A stretch of 30,047 nucleotides of DNA from contig LRSR01011639.1 of the NCBI GenBank assembly GCA_001579985.1, forward strand, positions 1 through 30,047. Reading direction: 5' to 3'. The stretch comes from Hypsibius dujardini (lineage: Eukaryota; Tardigrada; Eutardigrada; Parachela; Hypsibiidae). Shown one piece after another: positions 8,957-20,100 of this stretch. The first letter of the stretch is position 1; every line of letters begins with the position of its first letter. The notes under the pieces are model-generated. The model saw nothing but the letters and a program-made list of their open reading frames with translations. It did no database searches and was not told the DNA's origin. A program made the position numbers and the translations under genes.

Positions 8957-10483
8957 ATGAAGAATAATGACGACATCGTCCTGGGCATCGACCTCGGCAC
9001 CACCAACAGCTGCATCGCGGCCTGTTACTCCGACGGCCAGGTCGTGGTCATCCCTGGTCTTGGGGATGGTGTTAAGACCATGCCCAGCTGTGTGTCCTTC
9101 GAAGAAGGGGTACAACAAGTCGGCGACCGAACATCCGCGAAGGAGCACCCTGAAAATTTCATCTACGAGATGAAGCGCCTTCTCGGCCGCGACTTCGAGG
9201 ACGCGGAAGTGCAGGCTCACTGCCGGCGTTGGCCGTTTACAGTCCTCAACGAACGAGATGGTATGAAAGTCGTCGTGCAGCAAGCGAACGTTGTTGAAAA
9301 GTTCAGCCCAATTGAAATTGGGGCGCTAATCCTAAAGGAACTTCACCAACGTGCCGAAGCATTTCTTAAGCAGCCGATCACGCGGACGGTCATCGGTGTG
9401 CCGGCCAACTTCTCCGCCCGGCAAAAAAACGCTACAGAGGCCGCCGGAAACCACGCCGGGCTGAAAGTCATCGGACTCATCAACGAGCCGACTGCCGCAG
9501 CGCTCGGATACAACGCCATTGTTGAGGCCGTGCCGACAGGCGCGACTTTTATGGCGTTCGATTTCGGCGGGGGAACGTTGGACGTGTCGGTGGTGATGCG
9601 CCGCTCTGACAATGTCTTCAAGGTCCTCGCGTCCGCTGGGGATATGTCACTCGGTGGTGCGGATTTTGACGGACGGCTGTTGGACCATTTCATCGAGGTG
9701 TTTTGGCAAAAGCATCAGATCAACCTCCGCAAAAAGGAGTATTCCATTGGACGGGCAGACTTGCTGGAAGCTTGTGAGAAAGCCAAACGTCTGCTCTCGG
9801 TGGAGAAACCCGCACAAACCAAGGTAGTAGTGCCGGCAATCGCGGACGATATCACCCTGTCGGAGGTGCTGACGCGGATCAAGTTTAACGAACTGTGTGC
9901 GGACTTGTTTGAGCGGATACTGAAGCCGGTGGAAAAGGCGCTTGAGTACGCAGGTTTATCACGGAACAAGATGGCGTTTGTCATGCTGGTCGGAAGCAGC
10001 AGTCGCATGCTCAAGGTGCAGGAGCTGTTAAGGACGTATTTCGGCCCAACCGTTCCCGTCAAGCTGGACCATCGACCGGATGAAACTATTGCCGTGGGAG
10101 CGGCCCACTACGCACGGAACATTGTTGACGGGAAAGAGTCCATCATGGACGTAACCTCGGCTACGTTGGGCATTCGCCTGAAGGGTGGCAAGATGGCGCC
10201 GATCATTCTACGCGGAACGGACGTCCCAGTCAGTCGGGCAAAACGATACAGGACTTCCTTCGCCGGCGCGACGGCGGCCACGGTCAGCATCTACCAAGGC
10301 GAGAGTGAATGGGTGACGGAGAATCAGTTTCTGGCGGAACTGAAGTTAGATGATATCAGTCTGACGTCGGAGAGCGCCACGGAAATTGAAGTGGTGTTTG
10401 CGTATGATAGATTTGGGATGCTCAAGGTAACCGCCAGGGATCCGCAAAATAATACACAACGGGAGCTTGAAGTGCATATGTAA
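8957..10483 (+). CDS. Lidless HSP70, intronless, 508 aa
   Basis: Single exon from ATG 8957-8959 to TAA 10481-10483. The start is set by GIDLGTTNSC following nine residues later; the in-frame open stretch upstream begins with GTG. All nucleotide-binding-domain motifs are present: GIDLGTTNS, the Lys of EMKRLLGR, NEPTAAALGY, AFDFGGGTLDVSV and VMLVGSSSRM. The beta substrate-binding domain ends with LKVTARDPQNN and a short REL tail, so lid and EEVD are missing. The linker aligned to DLLLLDV reads KESIMDV. Its best match in the window is the pseudogene at 13705-15745, which shares SCIAACYSD and the VLASAGDM...LGG segment, so these two form a subfamily separate from the 3717 and 17173 genes. AATAAA at 10596-10601 is a likely poly(A) signal. 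Lack of introns could reflect retroposition, but I see no poly(A) remnant. Confidence 0.9.
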   Translation: MKNNDDIVLGIDLGTTNSCIAACYSDGQVVVIPGLGDGVKTMPSCVSFEEGVQQVGDRTSAKEHPENFIYEMKRLLGRDFEDAEVQAHCRRWPFTVLNERDGMKVVVQQANVVEKFSPIEIGALILKELHQRAEAFLKQPITRTVIGVPANFSARQKNATEAAGNHAGLKVIGLINEPTAAALGYNAIVEAVPTGATFMAFDFGGGTLDVSVVMRRSDNVFKVLASAGDMSLGGADFDGRLLDHFIEVFWQKHQINLRKKEYSIGRADLLEACEKAKRLLSVEKPAQTKVVVPAIADDITLSEVLTRIKFNELCADLFERILKPVEKALEYAGLSRNKMAFVMLVGSSSRMLKVQELLRTYFGPTVPVKLDHRPDETIAVGAAHYARNIVDGKESIMDVTSATLGIRLKGGKMAPIILRGTDVPVSRAKRYRTSFAGATAATVSIYQGESEWVTENQFLAELKLDDISLTSESATEIEVVFAYDRFGMLKVTARDPQNNTQRELEVHM

Positions 10484-10595
10484 CTGTAGTAAGCTCTGAC
10501 GGAAATGACTTGAACGATTGGAGGGCCTGAAAAGTTCCATGGAGTTCGCTGGCCATAGTAATGATAGTGCTTATGCATTAATTATTATTATTATA

Positions 10596-10601
10596 AATAA
10601 A
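10596..10601 (+). promoter_or_regulatory. Poly(A) signal AATAAA of the intronless HSP70
   Basis: Canonical AATAAA 113 bp past the stop codon of the HSP70 at 8957-10483, in an AT-rich stretch. The position is typical for a short 3' UTR. Confidence 0.6.
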
Positions 10602-11154
10602 AGTAATTTAGAGTAAGTGTACGGTCATGAAACTTTACAGAATAAATTGCGGAGTAACGCCACATGGCTTCCGACCGTGCCACACTCGATCGGCTGTGCC
10701 CGCTTTGCCTTTGAATAAAGCACTTTGCATTGCTTTAATGAAACGGTTCGGATTACGTTCCTTTACGAATCAACTGCATTGCCCTACGAGCCAAACAGCA
10801 TTGCGTTAGGAGATACAGTAATTTATTTGCTCCTCAGACAGCATTCTACATTTTCAAAATCTTTCTAGAAAGATTTGTCGGGGTTCTTATGTGGCGAAAG
10901 CACGTAAGGTCGGCTTCGAAGTTGAATAGCAGTTTCGACGACGGCATTGAGTTATATGGCAAGGTAACATTATCATGGCGAGGTAGTCGATTACCGTAGC
11001 TAAAGCCAGCTCCAGATAAGTCGGCGTTTTTGCTCTTCGAAAGCAAAGAAGACTGATCAGTATCCTACGGCTTGATTAAGCGGCGTTATTTAGCAATATA
11101 GTATTATTAATTAGACAAAGCGGTCACTAATAAATATCCTGTACTGCTTTAGAA
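10602..11154. other. Intergenic stretch with no recognised feature
   Basis: Between the poly(A) signal of the intronless HSP70 and the HSP70 pseudogene at 11155. Only short open stretches on either strand, none with recognisable content. Confidence 0.5.
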
Positions 11155-12135
11155 GATGCTTGCAATCGACATCGGCACCACCTCCAGCCGTGTTGCTGTT
11201 TGGAGCGATGGAACAGTGCACGTAGTCCTCAACGTTTCACGCATGGTGAATACTGAGATTACTTGTTAGTTCTCTGCCTTTCGATCTCTGGAAATGTGAA
11301 TCTCTGAACACCGTCAGATCTCGTGTGGTTGCTTTTTTGTAGAGTAGCTAGTTTTGTACTTTCTTCGAACAGACTTTATATATCCCGCAAGGGTTTGTTT
11401 GCTTCAGTCAAACAATAATAATAACAATAATCTAGCTATGTGTCTCAAAAAAATGGAAATTATAATTAAATTGTTGGAACGGAAACGAAAGACAGCGCGT
11501 TTACCAACGCGAAGAACATAATTTTTCTCATTAACAGCATAATTGGCTATTCCGTTCCATATCAGATGGAAATAATAATATACCTGAAAAAAACGGCTGA
11601 GGATTTTCTGGACATGACTCTGCAGAAGACGATCATCACGGTGCCGGTAAATTTCGATGACGCACAGCAAAACGCCACAGAATTGGCGTATTCTCGAGCA
11701 GGACTGGACGCGATGGGTGTTCTCCATGAATCAACCGCTGCTGCTCTTGCATACGGTATCCAGAACAGAGTGACAAACTGCGAGAGTAGCACCACGTTGG
11801 TGTTTGGTTTCGGTGAAAGCCACCTGGGTGTTACCATTCTAAAGGCCAGAGGGAAAAGGAAATTCAAGATCATCAGCACTCACGGAAGTATGCAGCTTGG
11901 CGGGGAAGATTTCAATGAGAAAATCATGGGAAAACTGTTGGCGGACTTTGATTGTCTTCACGGACAAGGTCTGTCGCGGAATATGTCCGCCCTAATCGTT
12001 TTAGGGCACGGTCATTTTAAATTCCGTGCCTACAGGATATCGGCACATAAATTTGTTCCAGAATCTGTGCCTGTAAGAATTTATTCCGTTATTTCTAAAC
12101 ATGCTTTTGTTCCTTGTAAGGTGGAAGCTAACTGA
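11155..12135 (+). pseudogene. HSP70 pseudogene, N-terminal fragments only
   Basis: Piece 1 starts at ATG 11155 and reads MLAIDIGTTSSRVAV before stopping near 11267. Piece 2 (about 11566-11995) resumes at KKTAEDFLDMTLQK and runs through ITVPVNFDDAQ, ESTAAALAYGIQNR and MQLGGEDFNEKIMGKLL. Roughly 100 residues between the pieces are missing, and homology ends near 11995, so half of the ATPase domain and the whole substrate-binding domain are gone. The DFGGGTLDV loop has become GFGESHLGV, removing the catalytic Asp and the Gly-Gly-Gly-Thr. The sequence resembles the 3717 and 17173 genes. It has no intron at the site where the 17173 gene has one. The open frame of piece 2 continues to 12135 but the last 45 residues are unrelated. 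Confidence 0.8.
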
Positions 12136-12316
12136 CTGAGGAAATCTCGCCACTAGGTGAAAACTTGATGACTCACACGCCTCATCATCACACTATTCAT
12201 ACTTTCCAGCAGTAAATGTCATATGTCCCACTGTCCCATCTCCCAATCACCATCTCCCAACTCACATCTCACACCTTTTATACACACCCAATGTACCTGT
12301 ACTTCTTTCAACGAAG
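12136..12316. repeat. C/T/A-rich low-complexity stretch
   Basis: About 12175-12295 is dominated by short variants of catctcccaa, tcacac and cccac runs, with few G residues on the plus strand. No coding content is visible. Confidence 0.5.
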
Positions 12317-12612
12317 CCATTTCGGGTTGGGCTCCATCAGTGAGGTGGGCCGACTGAAATCGTTGCGCCAAGTGTACGCTTCTACGCCATAACATTCAAG
12401 ATAAAATTGTTTACGTCAATTTAAAGCGATTGGCCATTTAATTTAGGCGGCGACCTCCATTCGTTATGCAAGAGCGAACAGCTACATGAGGATGACATCC
12501 TGTGGCACCTGCGACAAGTAGCGAATGGGTTAAGATATTTACACGGCCTCGATCGTACTACCCGGCGTATTTGGATCCTTCACGATAACTTGAAGGGGAA
12601 AATATATTCCTG
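12317..12612 (+). pseudogene. Protein kinase fragment, broken
   Basis: One frame at about 12320-12393 reads like a degenerate glycine loop and beta3 region (LGSISEVGRLKSLRQVYA), then stops. A second piece, about 12448-12615, reads GGDLHSLCKSEQL, then ILWHLRQVANGLRYLHG, the usual alphaD-alphaE region, followed by ILHDNLKGKIYS and a stop where a kinase should have HRDLKPxN. The catalytic loop is destroyed and nothing C-terminal is seen. The GGDL motif is common in NEK-like and other Ser/Thr kinases. It is not a copy of the kinase at 22168-23935, whose corresponding segments differ. Confidence 0.6.
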
Positions 12613-13120
12613 ACAGAAAACAGAATGCTTTATAACGCTTACCAGTTCTTACCTTACTGCAGAAGACTGAGAACGCCGAATTACGAGTGCGACATACGGT
12701 ACTTATTAACTGCTTGGATTGCTATTCAAGCAAACTTTTATCCTATTCAGTGGAGTGAAGATAAAGATTTTTTAGTTCGTTCCTGTTGTCAATGTTGGGT
12801 ATAATCAAAGCCATATTTGCAATGCATTTACACACACATGTGGCAAAAACCTTCAGCTAACCGAGTAAAGCCAATTTTTAATGCCGCCCAGCAAAATAGG
12901 GTGGTCTTAATTTTGGCCAATTTTGGTCTTCGCGTGCCACTGCTTTTCCAATTGCTGGATTTATTGATTAAATGTCAGGCCGTCAGGAGAAAACAAAACT
13001 GAACAAAATTGGTCATTTGCAATAAAAACTTTGCTAATTTTAACCGGATGTTTTAACCGAAAATTCAACAAAGATTACGTTATTATTAATTGCGATAATT
13101 AAACTACCGAAGCTTCAGTG
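12613..13120. other. Intergenic, AT-rich, nothing recognised
   Basis: No frame with recognisable homology. An AATAAA lies near 13022 without an obvious gene to serve. Confidence 0.4.
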
Positions 13121-13325
13121 ATGAATACGTGCTCCATTGTCATTGACCACCGTCTACAGACGCGCCGGAATTCCATCGTAGAGAGCATTGAAGAGCTCCG
13201 GCATCACTATTTTATCTCAAGTTTTTTGCGCCTGACCCTCAATCTCGTTGACGTATTCGACCTTCCTGGGCTTTAGCTGGTTCTTGATCAGTTCTAAAAC
13301 TTTCGATTTTCGAGAGATTTGGAGT
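13121..13325 (-). mobile_element. Decayed Tc1/mariner-like transposase C-terminus
   Basis: Read on the minus strand, one frame gives VLELIKNQLKPRKVEYVNE, then IEGQAQKT-stop, then MPELFNALYDGIPARL-stop-TVVNDNGARIHH. This layout (a basic NQL-KPRK stretch, a helix, then an I/MPxRLQxVIxxNG motif near the end) is that of the C-terminal end of Tc1-like transposases. Two in-frame stops make it a relic. I cannot find its terminal repeats or the upstream catalytic DDE region. Confidence 0.45.
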
Positions 13326-13704
13326 TTGTGCAGACCGCGTGATTGGGAAAAATCTTTTACGGCTTGAAAATTGCCGCATCATAAGTGAAGGGCTTTACTG
13401 GTCTTTGTTGATGGTCAAATATCAAACTGAAATCCCCAATCAAGCAGGGAAACAACGAAAATAAATTTTTAGCTCAATCAACAGATCAATCAATTGCCTT
13501 AGCAGTGGTACGCGAAGGTCAAAATGGGCTGAAACTCAGACAACCTTGTCTTGCTGGGCACCGGTAAAAAAAGAACTTGGGTTTATTGAAGGTTTTTGTC
13601 ACGTGTTTAGTTTAATATGTATAAAGGACGACATTTTGAAATGTTGGGTTTCGGTTTATCATGCACAGTTCTAAAGCATTACTGCTTTCCAATATTCATG
13701 ACCA

Positions 13705-15745
13705 TCACACAAACAGCTCAACGGCAGCATCTGACATATTAGCAGGGTCTCGGGCCTTGACCTTCAACAAACCAAATTCATCAAACTGGAACAGCACCTC
13801 GATCTGTGCGACAGTGTCTGACACGATCGTAATTTCGTCCAGTTTGAATGCAACGAGAAATTGATTCTTGGCCCATTCGCTTTCGCCCTGATAGATGCTG
13901 ACAGTGGCGGCTGCCTGTCCCGCAAAAGCTGCCTTGAAGCGTTTTTTCTCGCTCATCGGTACGGCAGTTCTCCGGGGAATTACCGGTGAAATTTCACCTC
14001 CGGATACCCAAATACCTAAAGTTGCCGTGGTAATATCAATTACCCGCACTTTCGAATCGATAAGATGACGTGCTTAAAGAGCAGCACCGACTGCAATGAT
14101 CTCTCCCGGCCGCGGATCAAGTTGATAGTAGCGCAAAAACAGTCGGCTAGAAGCCGCAGGACCTTCAAAGCCGGCTGCTGCCGCCGACCAGCAGAACAAA
14201 CTCTATACTCTGCTTCTGTAATCCCGCATCCTGCAGTGACCTCTCAACTGGCTCCAGAATTTTTGCTAACAAGTCCGAGCATAGTTGGTCAAATCGGTCC
14301 CGCCTGAGATATTCCGAAAAGTGAATGCAACGAGCGACAGAGCGTACAAGGATTCTTTTTTGAACGCTTCTCGCCTCTCTGAGAATTCGTTTCACTTCTT
14401 CGCATGCTTCCAGCGGGTTCGCAAGACCGGTGGTGTGTTCCTCCGCACGAAGATCGATATGATGTTTCTGCTGAAAGCTGTAGACAAAATAATCCAGCAA
14501 GCGTTGGTTGAAATTCGACCCCCCCCCCAATGTCATGTCACCTGCGGAGGCCAGTACCCTGTAGCTCATTGCGTTGTCGCATTCAGCAGAGAGACCTCTA
14601 GTGTTCCACCGCAAAATTAAACGTGAAGAACTTTCCCCCAACAAGTCGGGGCACAGTAATGTCCAGTTTGCGGACTGAATAAGTGCGGGCAGCAACCACA
14701 CCAAAAAGAATGCTCTGAAACTCCATATTTTCAGAAGTTTCATCCAAGTGGGCATGCGGTAATTGTGACGAAAACAAGTCCATATGGTAGAAGAAGATCA
14801 CAATGGAGAAAGCAAAAGCAACGCCAACGCTCCAAATCCCGTAAAATATTCCACGCCGTGGTTCTACCAGTAAGCTTCCCCACTTCACAGATGATAACAA
14901 TGGAATGAAGTGGGAAAATAAATAATATGCATGACAGAAATTAGTTTCATTGGAAATCAGCTTTAGTCTGGGGATGAAACAACAAAATGAGAGGAGAGAA
15001 GCAAAAAAGTGAAATGCAACGGCTGCTTTTGTTGCGTATGCGCAGTCAATCAATTGATAGTGCTGCGCACTAATGGTGAAACTCTGAGATTCTGTCGCGG
15101 TTTCCCGCTTGCTAAATTGATGACGAATGATTCCAATTACGGTAGAATTAAATTTGAAATTCCGCCGTTAATGAGGACGGGTAAATAATTAATTCCATAA
15201 TTAATAAGAGGATATTTTTGCCCTGGAGGGCTTTTGGCGGACTTTTTTGTACTCCGCTTTGCACCGGAAGTAGTTTTTTCCCCCTACCACAGTAAAATTT
15301 ACACTTGCACGAGCAATAATTTACACCTCCATTTGTACGCCGCGTATAAAGAGAGGGCATCAGTCTGAGGTTATTATTAGGGTATTACAGTCGCAATCTC
15401 CGCTGGACTGAAAAGGGAGGTACCCACCTTACGGCCTATTTCTTTCACAAGCATTTTAGGACCGCCCCGATCACTGATCATTGAAAAGGCCAATTTCGGC
15501 TGTTGCTCTGTGCATCTGTGTCCTCAAAGGCACGGCTGAGAATGCGTTTCATTCGGGAAATTTTCAGGCCCCTCCTGCTGGAATGTTGGGTAGTCGACAA
15601 GTCGCTCCCCGTCGAACGAAACACAGATGGACATCGTCCCGGTCCCGTCTGAATTCGGGATGACCGAGACTGTTTCGTCCGAATAACATGCGGCGATGCA
15701 ACTTCTGGTGGTTCTAGATCGATTCCCAGCACGATATTCTCGGGG
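13705..15745 (-). pseudogene. HSP70 pseudogene of the 8957 subfamily, frameshifted and interrupted
   Basis: Reading down the minus strand: 15745-15478 encodes the N-terminus (IVLGIDL, then SCIAACYSD after a one-base deletion, later MKRILSRAFEDTDAQ and NWPF). About 15477-14625 does not match HSP70 and replaces some 100 residues. 14570-14165 encodes RVLASAGDMTLGGG through FVLLVGGSSRL. 14164-14050 continues in another frame with IIAVGAAL followed by a TAA where the functional copy has a Tyr codon. 14049-13705 encodes the beta domain and stops at VELFV. At least two frameshifts, a nonsense codon and loss of the FDFGGGTLDV loop rule out function. Its match to the intronless gene at 8957-10483 extends through the beta domain, and the copy ends without a lid, so lidlessness predates this duplication. 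Confidence 0.85.
14625..15477. other. Unidentified sequence interrupting the HSP70 pseudogene
   Basis: About 850 bp sits where some 320 bp of HSP70 coding sequence would be expected. A minus-strand open stretch at 14598-15053 is hydrophobic and unlike HSP70 over most of its length. I find no clear terminal repeats. It may be an insertion plus deletion. Confidence 0.4.
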
Positions 15746-15967
15746 ATTTTTATGTTTGCTTACTGATAACGTAACGAACCGCTCAAATAGACTATCACGG
15801 CACGATTGATTCGCTGTGCAATCAAGCGAAGCAAAGCTCGGTGCAGAATCGTGCTGGCTTTCGTCAGAAGAAGCGAGCAACGACGATCGTGGGTTCAACT
15901 TGTTTGCTAAGTTGCTGAAAGATATCGCTAATCATGTGAGATAAGAACGGGTCTTTTATTTATTAAC

Positions 15968-16270
15968 GGTATTCAAAATTCGCTTATTTGCAGCGATTAT
16001 TTCGCTAATTCAAACTCGCTAATCTCCCTGGTTTTGCACGCCCTTGCAACGGTGATAGGAGGACACGCCCCCTGGCTTACCTGAGGCTTTGTTTCCTTCG
16101 CGAATCTCAACTCACATAGACCATTCACAAGACAGATGCAAACAATAAGCGAGCAGATAACCGAGAAAAGCAGCTCCTTGGCTGCTTTTCTCGCTTATCT
16201 TCAAAACCAGGGAGATTAGCGAGTTTGAATTAGCGAGATAATCGCTGCAAATAAGCGAACTTTGAATACC
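15968..16270. mobile_element. MITE-like element with 68-bp terminal inverted repeats
   Basis: Left arm 15968-16035 starts ggtattcaaaattcgctta. Right arm 16203-16270 is its reverse complement with two mismatches in 68. Between the arms is a second hairpin (about 16157-16200, arms of 19 bp around gagaaaagcagc). The element is 303 bp and has no coding capacity, typical of a non-autonomous DNA transposon. TTA occurs a base or two outside each end but the target-site duplication is not certain. Confidence 0.8.
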
Positions 16271-16274
16271 CTTA

Positions 16275-16887
16275 GGGGTCATTCAACAATTATGTCATCG
16301 AATTTAAGGGGGTACGTGTCAGCAATCGATGACAAGCTCTTACGTATAGGGGGTGGGGGTCTGTACTTGGATTACGTCAACAATTTTAAGTCTCAAAATT
16401 TCCTTGATTGTGAGAGTTTGAGAAAACGTGTATTTCAATAACATTTTATAGACCCGCATGCCATTATTCTTCCCTTCATTTGAGCATCATACTAGTACTG
16501 ACAAGAGGTTCCGATGGCTCCACCAGAAAAACAGGTACTTCACTTGGGGGGCTACATCTACTTGATGCCTTTTGCACCAGCGCATTGGAATCGCAAATCT
16601 TCTATTTCAGGCGAAGATGCGAGCATTCCCATCATTACCGATCTAGACGCTTTTTTTCGTTCTGATTTTGAAAATGCGTAGGATAACTAAGTATTATCGG
16701 TGCTGAAATTTTGCTATTAAAGTTGAAATTTAAGATTTTGACGCATAGGGGGGTCCAACGGCGCTGACATAAGCGTTTGAAGTTCAGGGGGGCGGGGGGT
16801 AAAAAGAAATCATGACGAGCTCTTACAGAGGGGAGGTAGGGTAAGGTTGCCTAATATCGAGCGCTTACGTAATTGTTGAATGACCCC
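16275..16887. mobile_element. Second inverted-repeat element, 613 bp, TTA target duplication
   Basis: Left end ggggtcattcaacaatta (16275-16292) and the exact reverse complement at 16870-16887, each flanked by TTA (16272-16274 and 16888-16890). An 18-bp terminal repeat with a 3-bp TTA duplication fits PIF/Harbinger-type elements (TWA targets); the family is inferred. The interior has G-runs and no recognisable transposase. It begins four bases after the preceding element ends. Confidence 0.75.
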
Positions 16888-16890
16888 TTA

Positions 16891-17172
16891 TTGGCTATGC
16901 ATGCTCGGAATTATATGTGCAGCTTTATTTTAGAACGCTGGCTTCTCGTTCCACTCCATTTACTTAGCATTTGTCTGGGTAGGCGGACGGCTAAAGAGCT
17001 GTTAAGCCTGCCACAGTAACAATACCTAATCTCCGGAAGATTATTTGTCGATTCGCTCCCGCAAACCATGGTACACGTTTCATGGTCATATGCGTATCTT
17101 TCTGACTTTTTTCCATGCGTTATATTGTGAGGCGCGCTTCCTACCTTAACTGGTCCAGTAAAATTCTCAAAA
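16891..17172 (+). other. Upstream region of the 17173 HSP70 gene
   Basis: 282 bp between the mobile element and the ATG. It contains GAA/TTC triplets (around 16930-16955) but not the regular five-base spacing expected of a strong heat-shock element. No clear TATA box was chosen. A mobile element therefore lies within 300 bp of this gene's start. Confidence 0.4.
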
Positions 17173-20100
17173 ATGGCCGATGAATTCGTCATAGGAATTG
17201 ATCTTGGCACCACGTACAGCTGCGTCGCTTTCTACAGAAATGGGAAGCCGCAAGTCATCTCCAATGGATTTGGAACTACCACAACCCCAAGCTATGTACT
17301 CTATGAAAATGGTGGCTTCATTACCGGAGCGCAAGCTAAAGAAAACGCCTTCAACAATCCGAAGAACACCATCTTTGCCGTCAAGCGCATTATAGGGCGA
17401 AGATTCGAAGACCCGGAGGTGGCAAGGAACCAAAAACGTTGGCCCTTTGACGTCGTGAACGCGGGCGGGTTCCCGGCCATCCAGCTGACCTATGACGGAG
17501 AAGTGATCACCTACCGTCCCGAAGACATTAGTGCAGAAATTCTGAAATCCCTCAAGCAGAATGCCGAAGACTTTCTCTCGACCCCAGTGAAGAAGGCTGT
17601 CATCACCGTGCCGGCCAGTTTCACGGATGCCCAGAAAAAGGCCACCAAGTTAGCCGGCCAAAAAGCCGGTCTTGACGTGATTGGAGTTATCAACGAGCCA
17701 ACTGCGGCGGCAGTGGCCTATGGTGTCCAGAACCGGGCAAAGGGCAGCGATAAAAATACCATTTTGGTCTTTGACTTTGGCGGTGGCACCCTCGACGTCA
17801 CGATCCTCCAAGCCAAGGGGGAGAATGAATTCCGGATTCTGACCACACAAGGTGAGAGCGGACAAATAACAACCAGTCGGTCGGCGTTCATTCTGAAAGT
17901 CTGAGTTGATTGCTGAGTTCGACGGCTTCGCTATTAAATTCGCATTTTAAACGCAGCTAGAAAAAACCAACCCGTGCAGATTCTTTACCCGTAAAACGGC
18001 ACGGTCTAAAAAGCGCTGTGAAATTGATAAGTGAAGTTGTGATGTGAAGTTTGTGAATCTTGTGAAATTCGTCAAATTAAAAGAGTTTTGAAATAAATTT
18101 TATCCAAAAGCATAACCTTCCATTTATAATAACATAAATTAAAGTTAATATTCTAATATTCAAAAATTCATTTAATTTTTCTGAGTTTAAAGAAAATGAA
18201 AAAGCGTTCCTTGATTTAAATATCTTCTGAATGTGTGAATTATTACATTACTGAATATTCTCACTCAAATAATTGCAGCTAGTTTTTCGAAAATGTATGA
18301 ATAACACAAAAAAATGTATTGACTGTACTAGAAAGCATTGCATTATTATTATAATTATTTATTATTTATCCTTATTATTTAGGTTAAAGCTATTCGGCCG
18401 GAGTTTCTCCGGCTGAATAGCCAAGTCACTATCCAGCCGGGTTTTCTCCGGCTACATGGGCAAGCCACTAGTTGGCCTGCTCGGCCGGATTTTTTCACAA
18501 TATGGGACCACCTGTCAATTTTGAAGCGAATTATTAGACTTGGTGAAATTCCAGTGAAAACTTTTTCAGAAGCCGCAGAAACCTAGGAGTATATACCAGT
18601 TCCAAGGAGACTAATAGCGAGATCTCAATGACGACAACCCACGCGAACGAGATTTATAGAGAGTGTTCCAATCATCCTGCATAGCATTTCGCTTGAGTGT
18701 TTCCACAACGTTTTGCCTGCTCAATGGAGATGGGAAAAACTTTCCAAAATTCGGAAGAGTTTGAGCAGTTTCGGGATGAATGGTGTAGGAAGACAGGTCT
18801 GGTCTTCATCATCATCATGAAAAATCATCATCGGCGAGACCTTAATTTTTCCTGCTCCTCAAAAACGTGGCGCGAGGCGACTGAATGTCCAAATGATTGC
18901 TCCAAAAAACGAGATCTTTAAGTGTTGATTAACCGCATAATTTTTCGATTATTCGCTAGTTTCTCTCCTTATTATTCGGTATTTATGTACGCCAAGTTAA
19001 GAGAAAGCCGACTTAGTGATTTGTCTGTATTGCTGGTAAAAAAAACGGCTAAGCCGTGGTTGGCCTATTCAGCCGAGAAAGTCCGGCTGGATAGTGAATT
19101 AAAGCTGCTCAGCCGGAGAAAACCCGGCTGGATAGTGACTTGGCTATTTGGCCGGAGTTTCTCCGGCCGAATAGCCAGTTCCTATTATTTATTACGAATC
19201 TGTAAGTGCTGTGAGGATCAATTGAAAATTAATTACTGTTTGCTTTGTATGGCGGGTACATTTTTTTAGTAAAAAATAAATCTACGTTTCAGAAAAACGT
19301 TTCAAGAATGTAAAACTGCTATTTTTAATTACGTCCAAATTGTACGTACTACAAGTACACGCCCATAATGCTGCGATTTTTACAATTTATTTCATATTCA
19401 TGTTTTAGAATTTGTATTCATATAATATATTATGAGGTTTCTGGGTAAAATTCAAATTTTTAAATTCCACAAACTTCACTAACTTCACTTCATAACTTCA
19501 CAGCGCTTTTTAGACCGTACCCCGTCAAACTAAAGTTCGATTTAACATTAAGATGGCGCACTAAATGAGCATAAAATTTAAATATTTTCCGGCAAATGAT
19601 TTTTCGTGAACATTCCCTATTTTTAATCCAAAAAAGCCAACTGCAACCATCTTTATCAAAGCTAACCAAAATGCCCAGTTCCGCTTAGCAATCGTATCTC
19701 AATCGCCTGTGACGTGTCTTCCGTTAACGGATTTGGTATGACAGTACTAGAAAGTAATCTTCAGAAATCTCTCCATGACGGCTATTGAATTTGGAATTTT
19801 TGAAAATTGGTTAAATTCTGCACACAAATTGTGTTAAAAAATACGCAATCTTTTTATCTTGCAATTTGTGAGTGGCAAAAGAAAAGCAAAAGATTGTCAT
19901 CTTAGCTAGTTAAACGGTTATGTTTTTTGTTAAATAATCAGGTAACATGCAGTTTGGAGGAGAAGACTTCGATCAAAAGCTAATGGACAAGTTGGTGGCG
20001 GATTTCGAACGGGAAAACGGACCGGGATTATCGCAAAATATTGCAGCGCTCGCCCGCGTTCGTCGGGAGGCAGAACGCGGAAAGAAAACACTGTCAAACG

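Noticed and set aside
16891-17172. Heat-shock element upstream of the HSP70 at 17173
   Set aside because: GAA and TTC triplets occur but not in the regular alternating spacing needed; chance level in AT-rich DNA.
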